Shown piece after piece: positions 1 through 5,845 of a DNA stretch of 5,860 nucleotides. Both the position numbers and the translations under genes were made by a program. The stretch lies in contig CAJKEF010000080.1 of the NCBI GenBank assembly GCA_905198825.1, forward strand, positions 1 to 5,860, given 5' to 3'. This stretch comes from an uncultured Collinsella sp. (GTDB taxonomy: Bacteria > Actinomycetota > Coriobacteriia > Coriobacteriales > Coriobacteriaceae). Every line of letters starts with the position of its first letter. Position 1 is the stretch's first letter. Under the pieces are notes generated by a model. That model saw only the letters and a list, made by a program, of their open reading frames with translations. It made no database searches and was not told the DNA's origin.

Positions 1-415
1 CGCCGCACCAATTGACGGCGCGCACGGTAAAGGTGACGCAGATGATGGTCAGACCGATCATCTTGGCGTGAGGCGTCAGGCCGAGCGAGCGACCGTGCGT
101 GACAGAGGTCAGGTCGTCGATGAGACCCAGAACGCCGGTGGCCAACGTGGCAAGCAGCACGAGCACGAGCTCGGTGGTGAGCTTGCCCATCAGCAGGCAG
201 GTCAGCGAGATCGCGACAAGGATGATGACGCCGCCCATGGTCGGCGTACCCTGTTTAATCAAATGACGCTTGGGGCCGTCGGCTCGGACCTGTTGGCCGA
301 TACCCTCGACCTTCAGCAGCTTGATCCACCACGGCATAAGCAGCAACGCAATGGCGGCAGCGATGCCAAGTCCCAAAAAGGCCTGATACGTAGGATACGA
401 GGGATTGCCGAACAT
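1..415 (-). CDS. mraY: Phospho-N-acetylmuramoyl-pentapeptide-transferase MraY, 5' part only
   Basis: This is the N-terminal 138 residues of MraY; the rest lies beyond the left edge. MraY is the integral membrane enzyme that transfers phospho-MurNAc-pentapeptide from UDP to undecaprenyl phosphate, making lipid I. Translating the reverse strand from the ATG at 413-415 gives a hydrophobic protein with likely membrane helices near residues 10-29, 60-77, 82-99 and 117-135. The family loop GQQVRADGP lies at 40-48, the signature TPTMGG at 57-62, and the Asp-Asp pair of the active site at 100-101 (LIDDL). LGLTPHAKM follows at 111-119 with its conserved Lys. Family members are usually about 320-360 residues, so some 60% is missing. 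The start is fixed because the murF stop codon (419-421) is in the same frame only one codon upstream. A modest GGAAGGTG stretch inside the end of murF could serve as ribosome binding site. Family assignment is very secure. Confidence 0.96.
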   Translation of the reverse strand, partial: MFGNPSYPTYQAFLGLGIAAAIALLLMPWWIKLLKVEGIGQQVRADGPKRHLIKQGTPTMGGVIILVAISLTCLLMGKLTTELVLVLLATLATGVLGLIDDLTSVTHGRSLGLTPHAKMIGLTIICVTFTVRAVNWCG

Positions 416-418
416 GGG

Positions 419-1843
419 CTAGCACACACCTTCCACAAAGCGGTCGAGCTCAACAAAACGGGAACCCTTGACCAGTACAACATCATGATTTTCAAGCGCG
501 CCGCCCATGCGGTCGAGCACCTGCTGATAATCGGAGAACACCTGGATGCGGTCCTCATCCATACCCATCATACGTGCGGCATCGGCCATGAGCTGAGCCA
601 GCTCGCCGCCAACGCACGCGAGCATGTCGAGCTTCTTGGCGGCGGCATAGGCTCCCACGAGCTCATGCATGCGGGGAGCCTCGTCGCCCATCTCGCCCAT
701 CTCGCCCAAGATCGCCATGCGCGAACCGTCACAGATGAGCGAGCACAGCAAATCGAGGCCGGCAGCCATAGACTCGGCACTGGCGTTATAGGAGTCGTCG
801 ATGATGCGTGCTCCGCTCTTGGCGCGCTTGATCTCCTGACGGTGACCGGTGATCGTAAGGCCCCTAAAGGCAGCATCGATCTGCTCGGGCGTCACGCCCA
901 GACGATAGGCGACCGCGGCGGCCTTGACGGCATTGGGCACGGACTGCACGCCGGGAATGGCCAGCATGGTATCGACCGTGTCGCCCTGACCAAAGTCGAG
1001 CGTAAAGACCGGATGCCCCTCGTCGTCGACGCGAATGTCGCGCGCGCGGACCTCGTCGTCGTCCGAGACACCGGCCAGCATCACGTCAATACCCGCAGGC
1101 TGGGCGAACGTATCGCGAATGAACGGCGTAAAGTCGTCCTCGCCGCCCAAAACCAGCAACGGCGAGAAGTCGCCGGCGGCGCACATGCCCTGGACAATCT
1201 CGGACTTGGCGCGAGCGATGTTCTCGCGGCTGCCCAGGATACCGATGTGGGAGGTTCCGATCTTGCTCACGATGGCAAGATTGGGGTTGGCAGACTGGGA
1301 CAGGCGCTCAATCTCATGAAAATGGTTCATGCCCATCTCGAGCACCAGGACCTCGGTATCGGCCGGAGCGGAAAGCACCGTGAGCGGCATGCCGATCAAG
1401 TTGTTGAAATTGCCCTTCGTGGCCCAGACGCGATAACGCTTGGCGAGCACGGCGGCGAGCACGTCCTTGGTCGTCGTCTTGCCAATCGAACCGGTAATGC
1501 CGACGACCAGGCAGCCAAGCTCCAAGCGATATACGTGCGCCAGGCGCAGCAAGAACTCCACGGGGTCGTCGGTCAGCAAGATGGCGCATCCCTTGTCCTG
1601 CGCCAGCGAAACCAGCTCGGCATCGGGCTCGCGCGTCATCACGACGGCGCCGGCGCCCGACTCGATGGCACGGGAGGCAAAATCATTGCCGTCGACCTTT
1701 TCGCCGGGGAAGGCGACAAAGATCGTCCCCTCCTCGACCTGACGCGAGTCGATAACGCACCCGCGGCATACCCGATCGACTTCTTCCGTCACGGTTCGGG
1801 CCCCCGTTGAGGCCGCGAGGTTGTTGACGGCGATCTCTATCAT
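419..1843 (-). CDS. murF: UDP-N-acetylmuramoyl-tripeptide--D-alanyl-D-alanine ligase MurF
   Basis: MurF is the cytoplasmic ATP-dependent ligase that adds D-Ala-D-Ala to UDP-MurNAc-tripeptide, the last soluble step before MraY. The 474 residues match usual family length (about 450-480). The N-terminal UDP-sugar binding domain has DSR at 32-34 and VAFPGEKVDGNDF at 43-55. The central ATPase domain has the P-loop GITGSIGKTTT at 115-125, the MurF signature KGNFNNLIGMPL at 143-154, EMGMNH at 169-174 and SKIGTSHI at 193-200. The C-terminal domain has DDSYNA at 349-354, LGEMGEMGDE at 379-388 and VKGSR at 458-462. The KGNxNNxIGxPL and DDSYNA motifs separate it from MurE, MurC and MurD. The P-loop has Ile where many relatives have Asn (GSNGKT); both fit GxxGxGKT. 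The ATG at 1841-1843 has a strong ribosome binding site 5 bases upstream. The stop TAG lies 3 bases before mraY and in its frame. No frameshift is seen. Confidence 0.97.
   Translation of the reverse strand: MIEIAVNNLAASTGARTVTEEVDRVCRGCVIDSRQVEEGTIFVAFPGEKVDGNDFASRAIESGAGAVVMTREPDAELVSLAQDKGCAILLTDDPVEFLLRLAHVYRLELGCLVVGITGSIGKTTTKDVLAAVLAKRYRVWATKGNFNNLIGMPLTVLSAPADTEVLVLEMGMNHFHEIERLSQSANPNLAIVSKIGTSHIGILGSRENIARAKSEIVQGMCAAGDFSPLLVLGGEDDFTPFIRDTFAQPAGIDVMLAGVSDDDEVRARDIRVDDEGHPVFTLDFGQGDTVDTMLAIPGVQSVPNAVKAAAVAYRLGVTPEQIDAAFRGLTITGHRQEIKRAKSGARIIDDSYNASAESMAAGLDLLCSLICDGSRMAILGEMGEMGDEAPRMHELVGAYAAAKKLDMLACVGGELAQLMADAARMMGMDEDRIQVFSDYQQVLDRMGGALENHDVVLVKGSRFVELDRFVEGVC
427..434 (-). promoter_or_regulatory. 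Probable ribosome binding site of mraY, inside the murF 3' end
   Basis: The reverse strand reads GGAAGGTG just before the murF stop codon, 11 bases upstream of the mraY ATG. The spacing is longer than ideal. Because murF terminates only 3 bases before the mraY start, mraY is probably translated mainly by coupling to murF, with this site helping reinitiation. Confidence 0.45.
683..709 (-). repeat. Three near-identical 9-base tandem units inside murF
   Basis: On the plus strand the units are gtcgcccat, ctcgcccat and ctcgcccaa, differing by one base each from the middle unit. On the coding strand they encode the Gly-Glu-Met-Gly-Glu-Met-Gly stretch of the conserved LGxMxELG-type motif of MurF (residues 380-386). 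The repetition is probably a result of the protein motif plus codon preference, though such repeats can slip in replication without changing frame. Confidence 0.6.
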
Positions 1844-1848
1844 TGCAG

Positions 1849-1855
1849 CTCCCCT
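1849..1855 (-). promoter_or_regulatory. Ribosome binding site of murF
   Basis: The reverse strand reads AGGGGAG followed by 5 bases (CTGCA) and then the ATG at 1841-1843. This is a strong, well-spaced Shine-Dalgarno sequence. It supports this start codon and suggests murF is translated independently of ftsI, which ends 123 bases upstream. Confidence 0.85.
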
Positions 1856-1880
1856 GTAAACCTAATAATGCTATCGGCGT

Positions 1881-1886
1881 ATTGTA
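1881..1886 (-). promoter_or_regulatory. Possible -10 element of an internal promoter before murF
   Basis: The 123-base ftsI-murF gap (1844-1966) holds TACAAT on the reverse strand, one mismatch from the TATAAT consensus, 37 bases upstream of the murF ATG. No good -35 box sits 16-18 bases upstream; the sequence there is about ACCACG, and TTGTTC at 1921-1926 is too far. The gap is long enough for a secondary promoter, but a lone hexamer is weak evidence. I see no coding sequence longer than a few codons and no terminator hairpin with a U-tract in this gap. Confidence 0.25.
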
Positions 1887-1966
1887 TCCCAGCGCCGCCT
1901 ACGCGTGGTGCAGGGCGTGTGAACAACCCGGATTAACCGACTGGCCATTTCATAGATAGTAACCCC

Positions 1967-3832
1967 CTACTTGGTGCGCGGGACACCCAACACGTCAAGC
2001 GCACTGGCCATAATGGACTGGAACGGCACTGCAGCGGCATCGGAGCCTGACGGGGTTCCGTCAAGGGTGATATAGCACAGGACCTTGGGCGACTGCGCCG
2101 GGGCAAACCCCATAAAAGACGACATGTAGTTCTCTTTGAGGTAGCCGCCGTTCTCATCGGCGCGCTCGGCCGTACCGGTCTTGCCCGCCACGTCGTAGCC
2201 GTCCACCGCGCCGCCAACGCCCGTTCCCTCGGCAACGACCGTCTGCATACACGATGTCACCTGCGAGGCGGCCTCCTCGGAAATCGCGCGATCCCCCTCG
2301 CCCCAATCCTTTTCATCGCCCTTGCTCGACTTATAGAAGTGCGGAGTCATCATCACGCCGCCGTTCGCGATGCCGCCCACGGCACGTGCGACCTCAATCG
2401 GCGAGACGGACAGCGCCTGGCCAAAGCTCATAGCACCCAAGGTGGCACCATCGTACTGGTCGCGCTCCTTGACGATGCCCAGACTCTCACCCGGAAAATC
2501 GACACCGGAGCTATGGCCGATACCCCACTTGTCCACATAGGTGGCAAAATCATCGGCACCGATCTTGCGTCCCACCAGGACAAAGCCCACATTGGACGAA
2601 CGGCGCATCATCTCGCGCACGTCCATGGTCATGGTGTAGTCGCGCTTGTCGGCGTCGGTAACGGTGTCGTCGCCAACCTTAATGCTCGCCGGCACCTCAA
2701 ACGACGTGCTCGAACGCACGGCGCCCAAGTCGAAGCCGGCACCGGCCACGAGCGTCTTAAAGACCGAACCGGGCTCGTAGGCATCGGTAACCAGGCGCAA
2801 GTTCATGTCCTCGGTCTTGGCGTTTTCCAGATCGGTCTGGTCATATGTCGGATACGAGCATGCCGCCAGAATCTCGCCCGTCGTGGGATCGGTGACCAGG
2901 GCCGAGCCATTCTTGGCCTTAGTCTTTTCGACCGCTTCGGCCAGGGCGTCCTCTGCGGCACGCTGGATATTGACATCGAGCGTCGTCACGATGTCCACGC
3001 CGTCCACCGCGGCAACCTTCTTATAGGCGCCGCCCGCGATATAGCTACCGTCCCTCGCCCGCTCGCGCACCAGCGAACCGTTCGTTCCGGTCAAAAGCTT
3101 GTTGTACTGTTTTTCGAGGCCCGTCAGACCGTCGTTGTCCACGTTTACCACGCCAAGCACCTGCGATGCCAGGTTGCCGTAGGGGTACACGCGCTTCATG
3201 GCCTGCTCAAAGAGCACGCCTGGCAGGTTCTTCTTCTCCAGCGCCGCGACATCATCCTCGTCCACCTGACGTTTGATATACACCCAGGTGCCATCCGACT
3301 CAACGAGCTCGCGACAGGTCTTTTTATCGATTCCCGTAGCTTTGACCAGCGCCGATACCGTCTTGTCAACGTCCTCGATAAGCTGAGGATTCACGGCGAT
3401 GTTGCGGCATTCGACCGACGACGTCAGCACGTTGCCGTTACGGTCGTAGATGGTACCGCGCTTGGCATACAGCGTCTGTGCAAGCAAGCGACGTGCATCG
3501 GCGCGGTCGCGTAACTTATCGGCTTCCACGATTTGATAGTCGGCAAGGCGAAGGGCGCCCAAACCCAAGCCAAGCCCGATGAAGCCCATGACGGCTTTGC
3601 GACGGGGCAGCGGCGTGCCCGTGAGCCATTCGGTCGACGAGCTCTTGCGCGGTCTGGTGTTATGCATTTGAGGACCACTCGAGCCACGGAGACGCGACGC
3701 AGGGTCGTTGCCATAGGACGGCCTCGCGTTGTAAGATGGCCGACCCGTTCCTTGATAACCAGAACGTCCCCGCGAGGAGGGACGTCCAGACCCGTGGTCC
3801 CCGTCGGAACCGCGGCGATAGTCATTTGTCAT
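1967..3832 (-). CDS. ftsI: Septal class B penicillin-binding protein FtsI (PBP3-type transpeptidase)
   Basis: FtsI is the membrane-anchored D,D-transpeptidase that crosslinks septal peptidoglycan with FtsW. The 621 residues begin with a cytoplasmic tail of about 78 residues rich in Arg, Gly and Ser, with repeated RPS/RPSY motifs. One membrane helix follows at about 80-98. The pedestal domain has RGTIYDRNG at 125-133. The transpeptidase domain carries all three catalytic motifs: SVFK at 356-359 (nucleophile Ser356), SSN at 412-414 and KTG at 551-553. There is no PASTA domain; the protein ends soon after the transpeptidase core. Five cysteines fall on the outer side (142, 173, 325, 528, 586). 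The ATG at 3830-3832 is 17 bases after the ftsL-like stop, but no clear ribosome binding site precedes it, so translation is probably coupled to the upstream gene. The next in-frame ATG is codon 56, which would cut most of the tail. Position between ftsL and murF supports FtsI over a sporulation or elongation PBP. Confidence 0.95.
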   Translation of the reverse strand: MTNDYRRGSDGDHGSGRPSSRGRSGYQGTGRPSYNARPSYGNDPASRLRGSSGPQMHNTRPRKSSSTEWLTGTPLPRRKAVMGFIGLGLGLGALRLADYQIVEADKLRDRADARRLLAQTLYAKRGTIYDRNGNVLTSSVECRNIAVNPQLIEDVDKTVSALVKATGIDKKTCRELVESDGTWVYIKRQVDEDDVAALEKKNLPGVLFEQAMKRVYPYGNLASQVLGVVNVDNDGLTGLEKQYNKLLTGTNGSLVRERARDGSYIAGGAYKKVAAVDGVDIVTTLDVNIQRAAEDALAEAVEKTKAKNGSALVTDPTTGEILAACSYPTYDQTDLENAKTEDMNLRLVTDAYEPGSVFKTLVAGAGFDLGAVRSSTSFEVPASIKVGDDTVTDADKRDYTMTMDVREMMRRSSNVGFVLVGRKIGADDFATYVDKWGIGHSSGVDFPGESLGIVKERDQYDGATLGAMSFGQALSVSPIEVARAVGGIANGGVMMTPHFYKSSKGDEKDWGEGDRAISEEAASQVTSCMQTVVAEGTGVGGAVDGYDVAGKTGTAERADENGGYLKENYMSSFMGFAPAQSPKVLCYITLDGTPSGSDAAAVPFQSIMASALDVLGVPRTK

Positions 3833-3849
3833 ACTCAGCTACCGTCTTG

Positions 3850-4320
3850 TTACTGAGCGGTCGCGGTCGAGCTAGCGCCCGCGGCTGCATCCTGCGAAAA
3901 ATCAAGTGTAACGCTCTCACTGGGCTCCACCATGCCATAAGCGCCCGCAAGGTCGCGAATGCGCGTGTCGGCACCATAGACCGAATGCATGACCTCCAGG
4001 TCGGAGCTCTCGTCGGTCGCCTTCTCGAGCGTGTTGGTAAGCGCGGCGTTGCTGTTGAGCACCTGGGCCGTAATGCCGGCGAGCGCCACACGGGCGACAC
4101 CGATCGTCATGAAGATGGCCGCAATGATGCAAAACGTTTTAAGAACGCTCATGAAAACCGGGCTTACCGCCTGGTTTGCCTGACGGCCCGCGCCCGTGTA
4201 GACATCAAAACGCGGCGTGCGTTGCTCACGAGGGGCAACGGGCGCCTGCGGTGCCTCGCGGTAGGCGGGCATGGCGTTCATATCATAGGCGAGTGCTGCG
4301 TTTGAAGTGTTGTAGCCCAT
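3850..4320 (-). CDS. ftsL: FtsL-like bitopic cell division protein
   Basis: This is a 156-residue single-pass membrane protein. Residues 1-54 form a cytoplasmic Ala/Pro/Gln-rich, probably disordered segment. A membrane helix spans about 55-80, and a short helical, coiled-coil-prone region spans about 84-112. Then comes RIRDLAGAYGMVEP at 120-133, which matches the RIEExARxxLGMVxP pattern at the end of FtsL/DivIC proteins, and an Ala/Ser/Thr tail at 144-156. FtsL proteins bind FtsB/DivIC and FtsQ/DivIB and help activate FtsW-FtsI. Sequence similarity in this family is low, so the call rests on topology, the C-terminal motif, size and the place between rsmH and ftsI. A DivIC/FtsB-type name is the main alternative. 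The ATG at 4318-4320 has GGGAGG 9 bases upstream. The stop is 17 bases before ftsI, suggesting co-translation of these two interacting proteins. Confidence 0.85.
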   Translation of the reverse strand: MGYNTSNAALAYDMNAMPAYREAPQAPVAPREQRTPRFDVYTGAGRQANQAVSPVFMSVLKTFCIIAAIFMTIGVARVALAGITAQVLNSNAALTNTLEKATDESSDLEVMHSVYGADTRIRDLAGAYGMVEPSESVTLDFSQDAAAGASSTATAQ

Positions 4321-4329
4321 GATATGCCG

Positions 4330-4335
4330 CCTCCC
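4330..4335 (-). promoter_or_regulatory. Ribosome binding site of the ftsL-like gene
   Basis: The reverse strand reads GGGAGG, 9 bases before the ATG at 4318-4320. It supports this start. The ATG at 4335-4337 just upstream is out of frame. The site is one arm of an exact 6-base inverted repeat described separately. Confidence 0.8.
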
Positions 4336-4389
4336 ATCCCGAGTACGTTGGTAGTGTGTTTAAGCTTCGTTTGTGGTACGAGCGGGAGG
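4330..4389 (-). promoter_or_regulatory. Inverted repeat that could sequester the ftsL ribosome binding site
   Basis: In the rsmH-ftsL gap the transcript has CCUCCC (4389-4384), the exact complement of the GGGAGG ribosome binding site (4335-4330), 48 bases apart. Nested inside are GUAC (4379-4376) and GUAC (4346-4343), which can pair. An alternative pairing uses CCCG (4386-4383) with CGGG (4341-4338) next to the same GUAC pair, and leaves the ribosome binding site free. The two forms share CCC and exclude each other. This could be an on/off leader structure, but the stems are short and the loop is long, so chance is quite possible. Confidence 0.3.
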
Positions 4390-4410
4390 TCCAATATCGC
4401 GCAGTCGCGT

Positions 4411-5376
4411 CTACAGACGCTGCGCCACGCGGATCTTGGCTGATCTCGCCCGAGGGTTGCGCGCAACCTCATCGGGTTGGGCAACCAGGGGTTTGCGGGT
4501 GATGACCTTGAGTATCGGCACGTTGCCGCACACGCACACCGGAATCTCCGGCGGACACGTGCACCCCTGGCTCATCTCCTTAAAGTGGTTCTTTACGATA
4601 CGGTCCTCGAGCGAGTGATACGAGATGACGCAGATGCGTCCGCCCGGGTTGAGCCACCTTGTGGCGGCGTCAAGCCCTCGCTCGAGCACATCGAGTTCGT
4701 GATTGACCTCGATGCGAATGGCCTGGAAACTCTTCTTGGCTGGGTGTCCGCCATGCCGACGAGCGGCAGCGGGGATACCAGCCTTGATGATCTCGACAAA
4801 CTGACCGGTGGTTTCGATCGGCTCATGCTCGCGGCGGCGCACGATCTCGCGCGCGATCTGCGAGGCGAACTTCTCTTCGCCGTAGACGCGTAGAATCCGG
4901 GCGAGGTCGTGTTCGTTATAGGTGTTGATGACCTCAGCTGCGTTTAAGGTGTTGTTACCCGGATCCATCCGCATGTCCAATGGGGCGTCCTCGTTGTACG
5001 AAAAGCCCCTGCCAGGGATATCGAGTTGCGGCGACGAAACGCCCAAGTCGAACAGGAAGCCATCGACCCCGGGCACCTCGGCCGAGCAAAGCAGCTCGTC
5101 CAAGTCGCCGAAGTTGCCCTTCAGCAGCTGGTGCGGTACGCCGGGAACCTCGCGGTCCAAACGGGCGCCAGCGGCCTCGAGGGCCATGTCGTCCTGATCG
5201 ACGCCGAGCAAAAGGCCGGTCTCCCCCACCTGCGCGGCCATCTTTACCGAATGGCCGGCACCGCCAAGGGTGCAGTCGCAGACGACGGAGCCGCTCTTTA
5301 GCTGCAGCGACTCAAGCACTTCGCCGAGCATGACAGGTTCATGCCGATATTCTTGTGTCAAGATCCCACGCTCCAT
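4411..5376 (-). CDS. rsmH: 16S rRNA (cytosine(1402)-N(4))-methyltransferase RsmH
   Basis: RsmH (MraW) uses S-adenosylmethionine to methylate N4 of C1402 in the decoding centre of 16S rRNA. The 321 residues match usual length (about 310-320). Conserved motifs are HEPVML at 12-17, the SAM-binding DCTLGGAGHS at 34-43, GVDQD at 58-62, DLGVSSPQLD at 110-119, RGFSY at 123-127, PLDMRMD at 132-138, RIEVNHEL at 221-228, NPGGR at 243-247, SYHSLEDRIVK at 252-262 and NPRARSAKIR at 307-316. A CxCPPxxPxCxCG cysteine cluster lies at 272-284, as in many family members. The ATG at 5374-5376 is 20 bases after the mraZ stop; AAGG at 5389-5392 is 12 bases upstream and GAG at 5383-5385 is 6 bases upstream, so the ribosome binding site is weak. 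A TTG at codon 6, with GGAG 9 bases before it, is a possible alternative start. Either start keeps all motifs. Confidence 0.97.
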   Translation of the reverse strand: MERGILTQEYRHEPVMLGEVLESLQLKSGSVVCDCTLGGAGHSVKMAAQVGETGLLLGVDQDDMALEAAGARLDREVPGVPHQLLKGNFGDLDELLCSAEVPGVDGFLFDLGVSSPQLDIPGRGFSYNEDAPLDMRMDPGNNTLNAAEVINTYNEHDLARILRVYGEEKFASQIAREIVRRREHEPIETTGQFVEIIKAGIPAAARRHGGHPAKKSFQAIRIEVNHELDVLERGLDAATRWLNPGGRICVISYHSLEDRIVKNHFKEMSQGCTCPPEIPVCVCGNVPILKVITRKPLVAQPDEVARNPRARSAKIRVAQRL

Positions 5377-5396
5377 CCGTTACTCGTGCCTTGCCC

Positions 5397-5831
5397 TTAC
5401 GAGAAGAAGAGGTCCAGCAGGGCCTCGTCGTCATCGTCCTCATCGGCCGCGGCGCGGTCCCAAACCTCAAGGTGGTCGTAGTTGCCCACAACCGTGACCT
5501 CGCGGTCGAGGTTCGCCTGCTTGCGGAGAGACTCGGAAAGACCGATACGACCCGCGCTGTCCACATCCATCGACGTGGTGCGCTTGTTGATCGCCCTCAT
5601 GAGCTTCTGGTCGTTGATGTCACGCGGGTTAAAACCCTCGTGGCCCTCACGACCCGCGAAGAGTCCTTCGACCCACTTATCGAAGGCCTCGGCAGAGAAC
5701 ACGTACAGAGCATCGACGTCCAGGGCTTTGAACACGCGAACGTGCTCTCCAAGCTCCTCGCGAAGGGGTGCAGGCAGGGATAGACGACCTTTTGCATCGA
5801 GATTGCGCTCGTATGCACCCGTCATTCCCAT
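5397..5831 (-). CDS. mraZ: Transcriptional regulator MraZ
   Basis: MraZ is the DNA-binding regulator typically encoded first in the dcw cluster; in Escherichia coli it represses its own operon by binding repeated TGGGN boxes upstream. The 144 residues contain the family's two AbrB-like half domains. The first has DAKGRLSLP at 12-20 and the second has DSAGRIGLSESLR at 91-103; both carry the DxxGR signature. After the second domain (VVGNYDHLEVWD at 114-125) comes a tail with an acidic run DEDDDDE at 130-136 and a hydrophobic end LLDLFFS. The ATG at 5829-5831 is preferred because a strong purine-rich site ends 5 bases before it; an in-frame ATG two codons later (5823-5825) would also be within reach. 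The stop lies 20 bases before rsmH, as expected for one operon. Only 29 upstream bases are visible, too few to show the operator or promoter. Confidence 0.96.
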   Translation of the reverse strand: MGMTGAYERNLDAKGRLSLPAPLREELGEHVRVFKALDVDALYVFSAEAFDKWVEGLFAGREGHEGFNPRDINDQKLMRAINKRTTSMDVDSAGRIGLSESLRKQANLDREVTVVGNYDHLEVWDRAAADEDDDDEALLDLFFS

Positions 5832-5836
5832 GTGCG

Positions 5837-5845
5837 CCCTCCCCT
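5837..5845 (-). promoter_or_regulatory. Ribosome binding site of mraZ
   Basis: The reverse strand reads AGGGGAGGG followed by 5 bases and the ATG at 5829-5831. This strong site is the main reason for choosing the first ATG. The remaining 15 bases to the window edge show no TGGG repeat and no promoter. Confidence 0.85.

Noticed and set aside
115..415. Premature truncation or pseudogene of mraY
   Set aside because: The frame is open without interruption from the ATG to the window edge with conserved motifs in place; it is cut by the window, not by mutation.
68..1810. 580-codon open frame on the plus strand, antisense to murF and mraY
   Set aside because: It is exactly in codon register with genes that carry clear MurF and MraY motifs. 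Its product is rich in His, Arg, Gly and Asp with no domain I recognise, as expected for an antisense shadow in GC-rich DNA.
1844..1966. Terminator or remnant of murE in the ftsI-murF gap
   Set aside because: The best hairpin is a 5-base stem (CGGCG/CGCCG) with a 13-base loop and no U-tract. The longest ATG frame near the ftsI end is 6 codons, and no MurE-like peptide is visible.
2339..3514. 391-codon open frame on the plus strand, antisense to ftsI
   Set aside because: It has the same in-register relation to ftsI, which has all three PBP catalytic motifs. The antisense product shows no recognisable domain.
3736..4305. 189-codon plus-strand frame spanning the ftsI start and the ftsL-like gene
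   Set aside because: It is in register antisense to the ftsL-like gene and has no recognisable motif. The minus-strand gene has a membrane helix, the FtsL C-terminal motif and a ribosome binding site.
5355..5783. 142-codon plus-strand frame antisense to mraZ
   Set aside because: It is in register antisense to mraZ, whose two DxxGR domains and strong ribosome binding site are clear.
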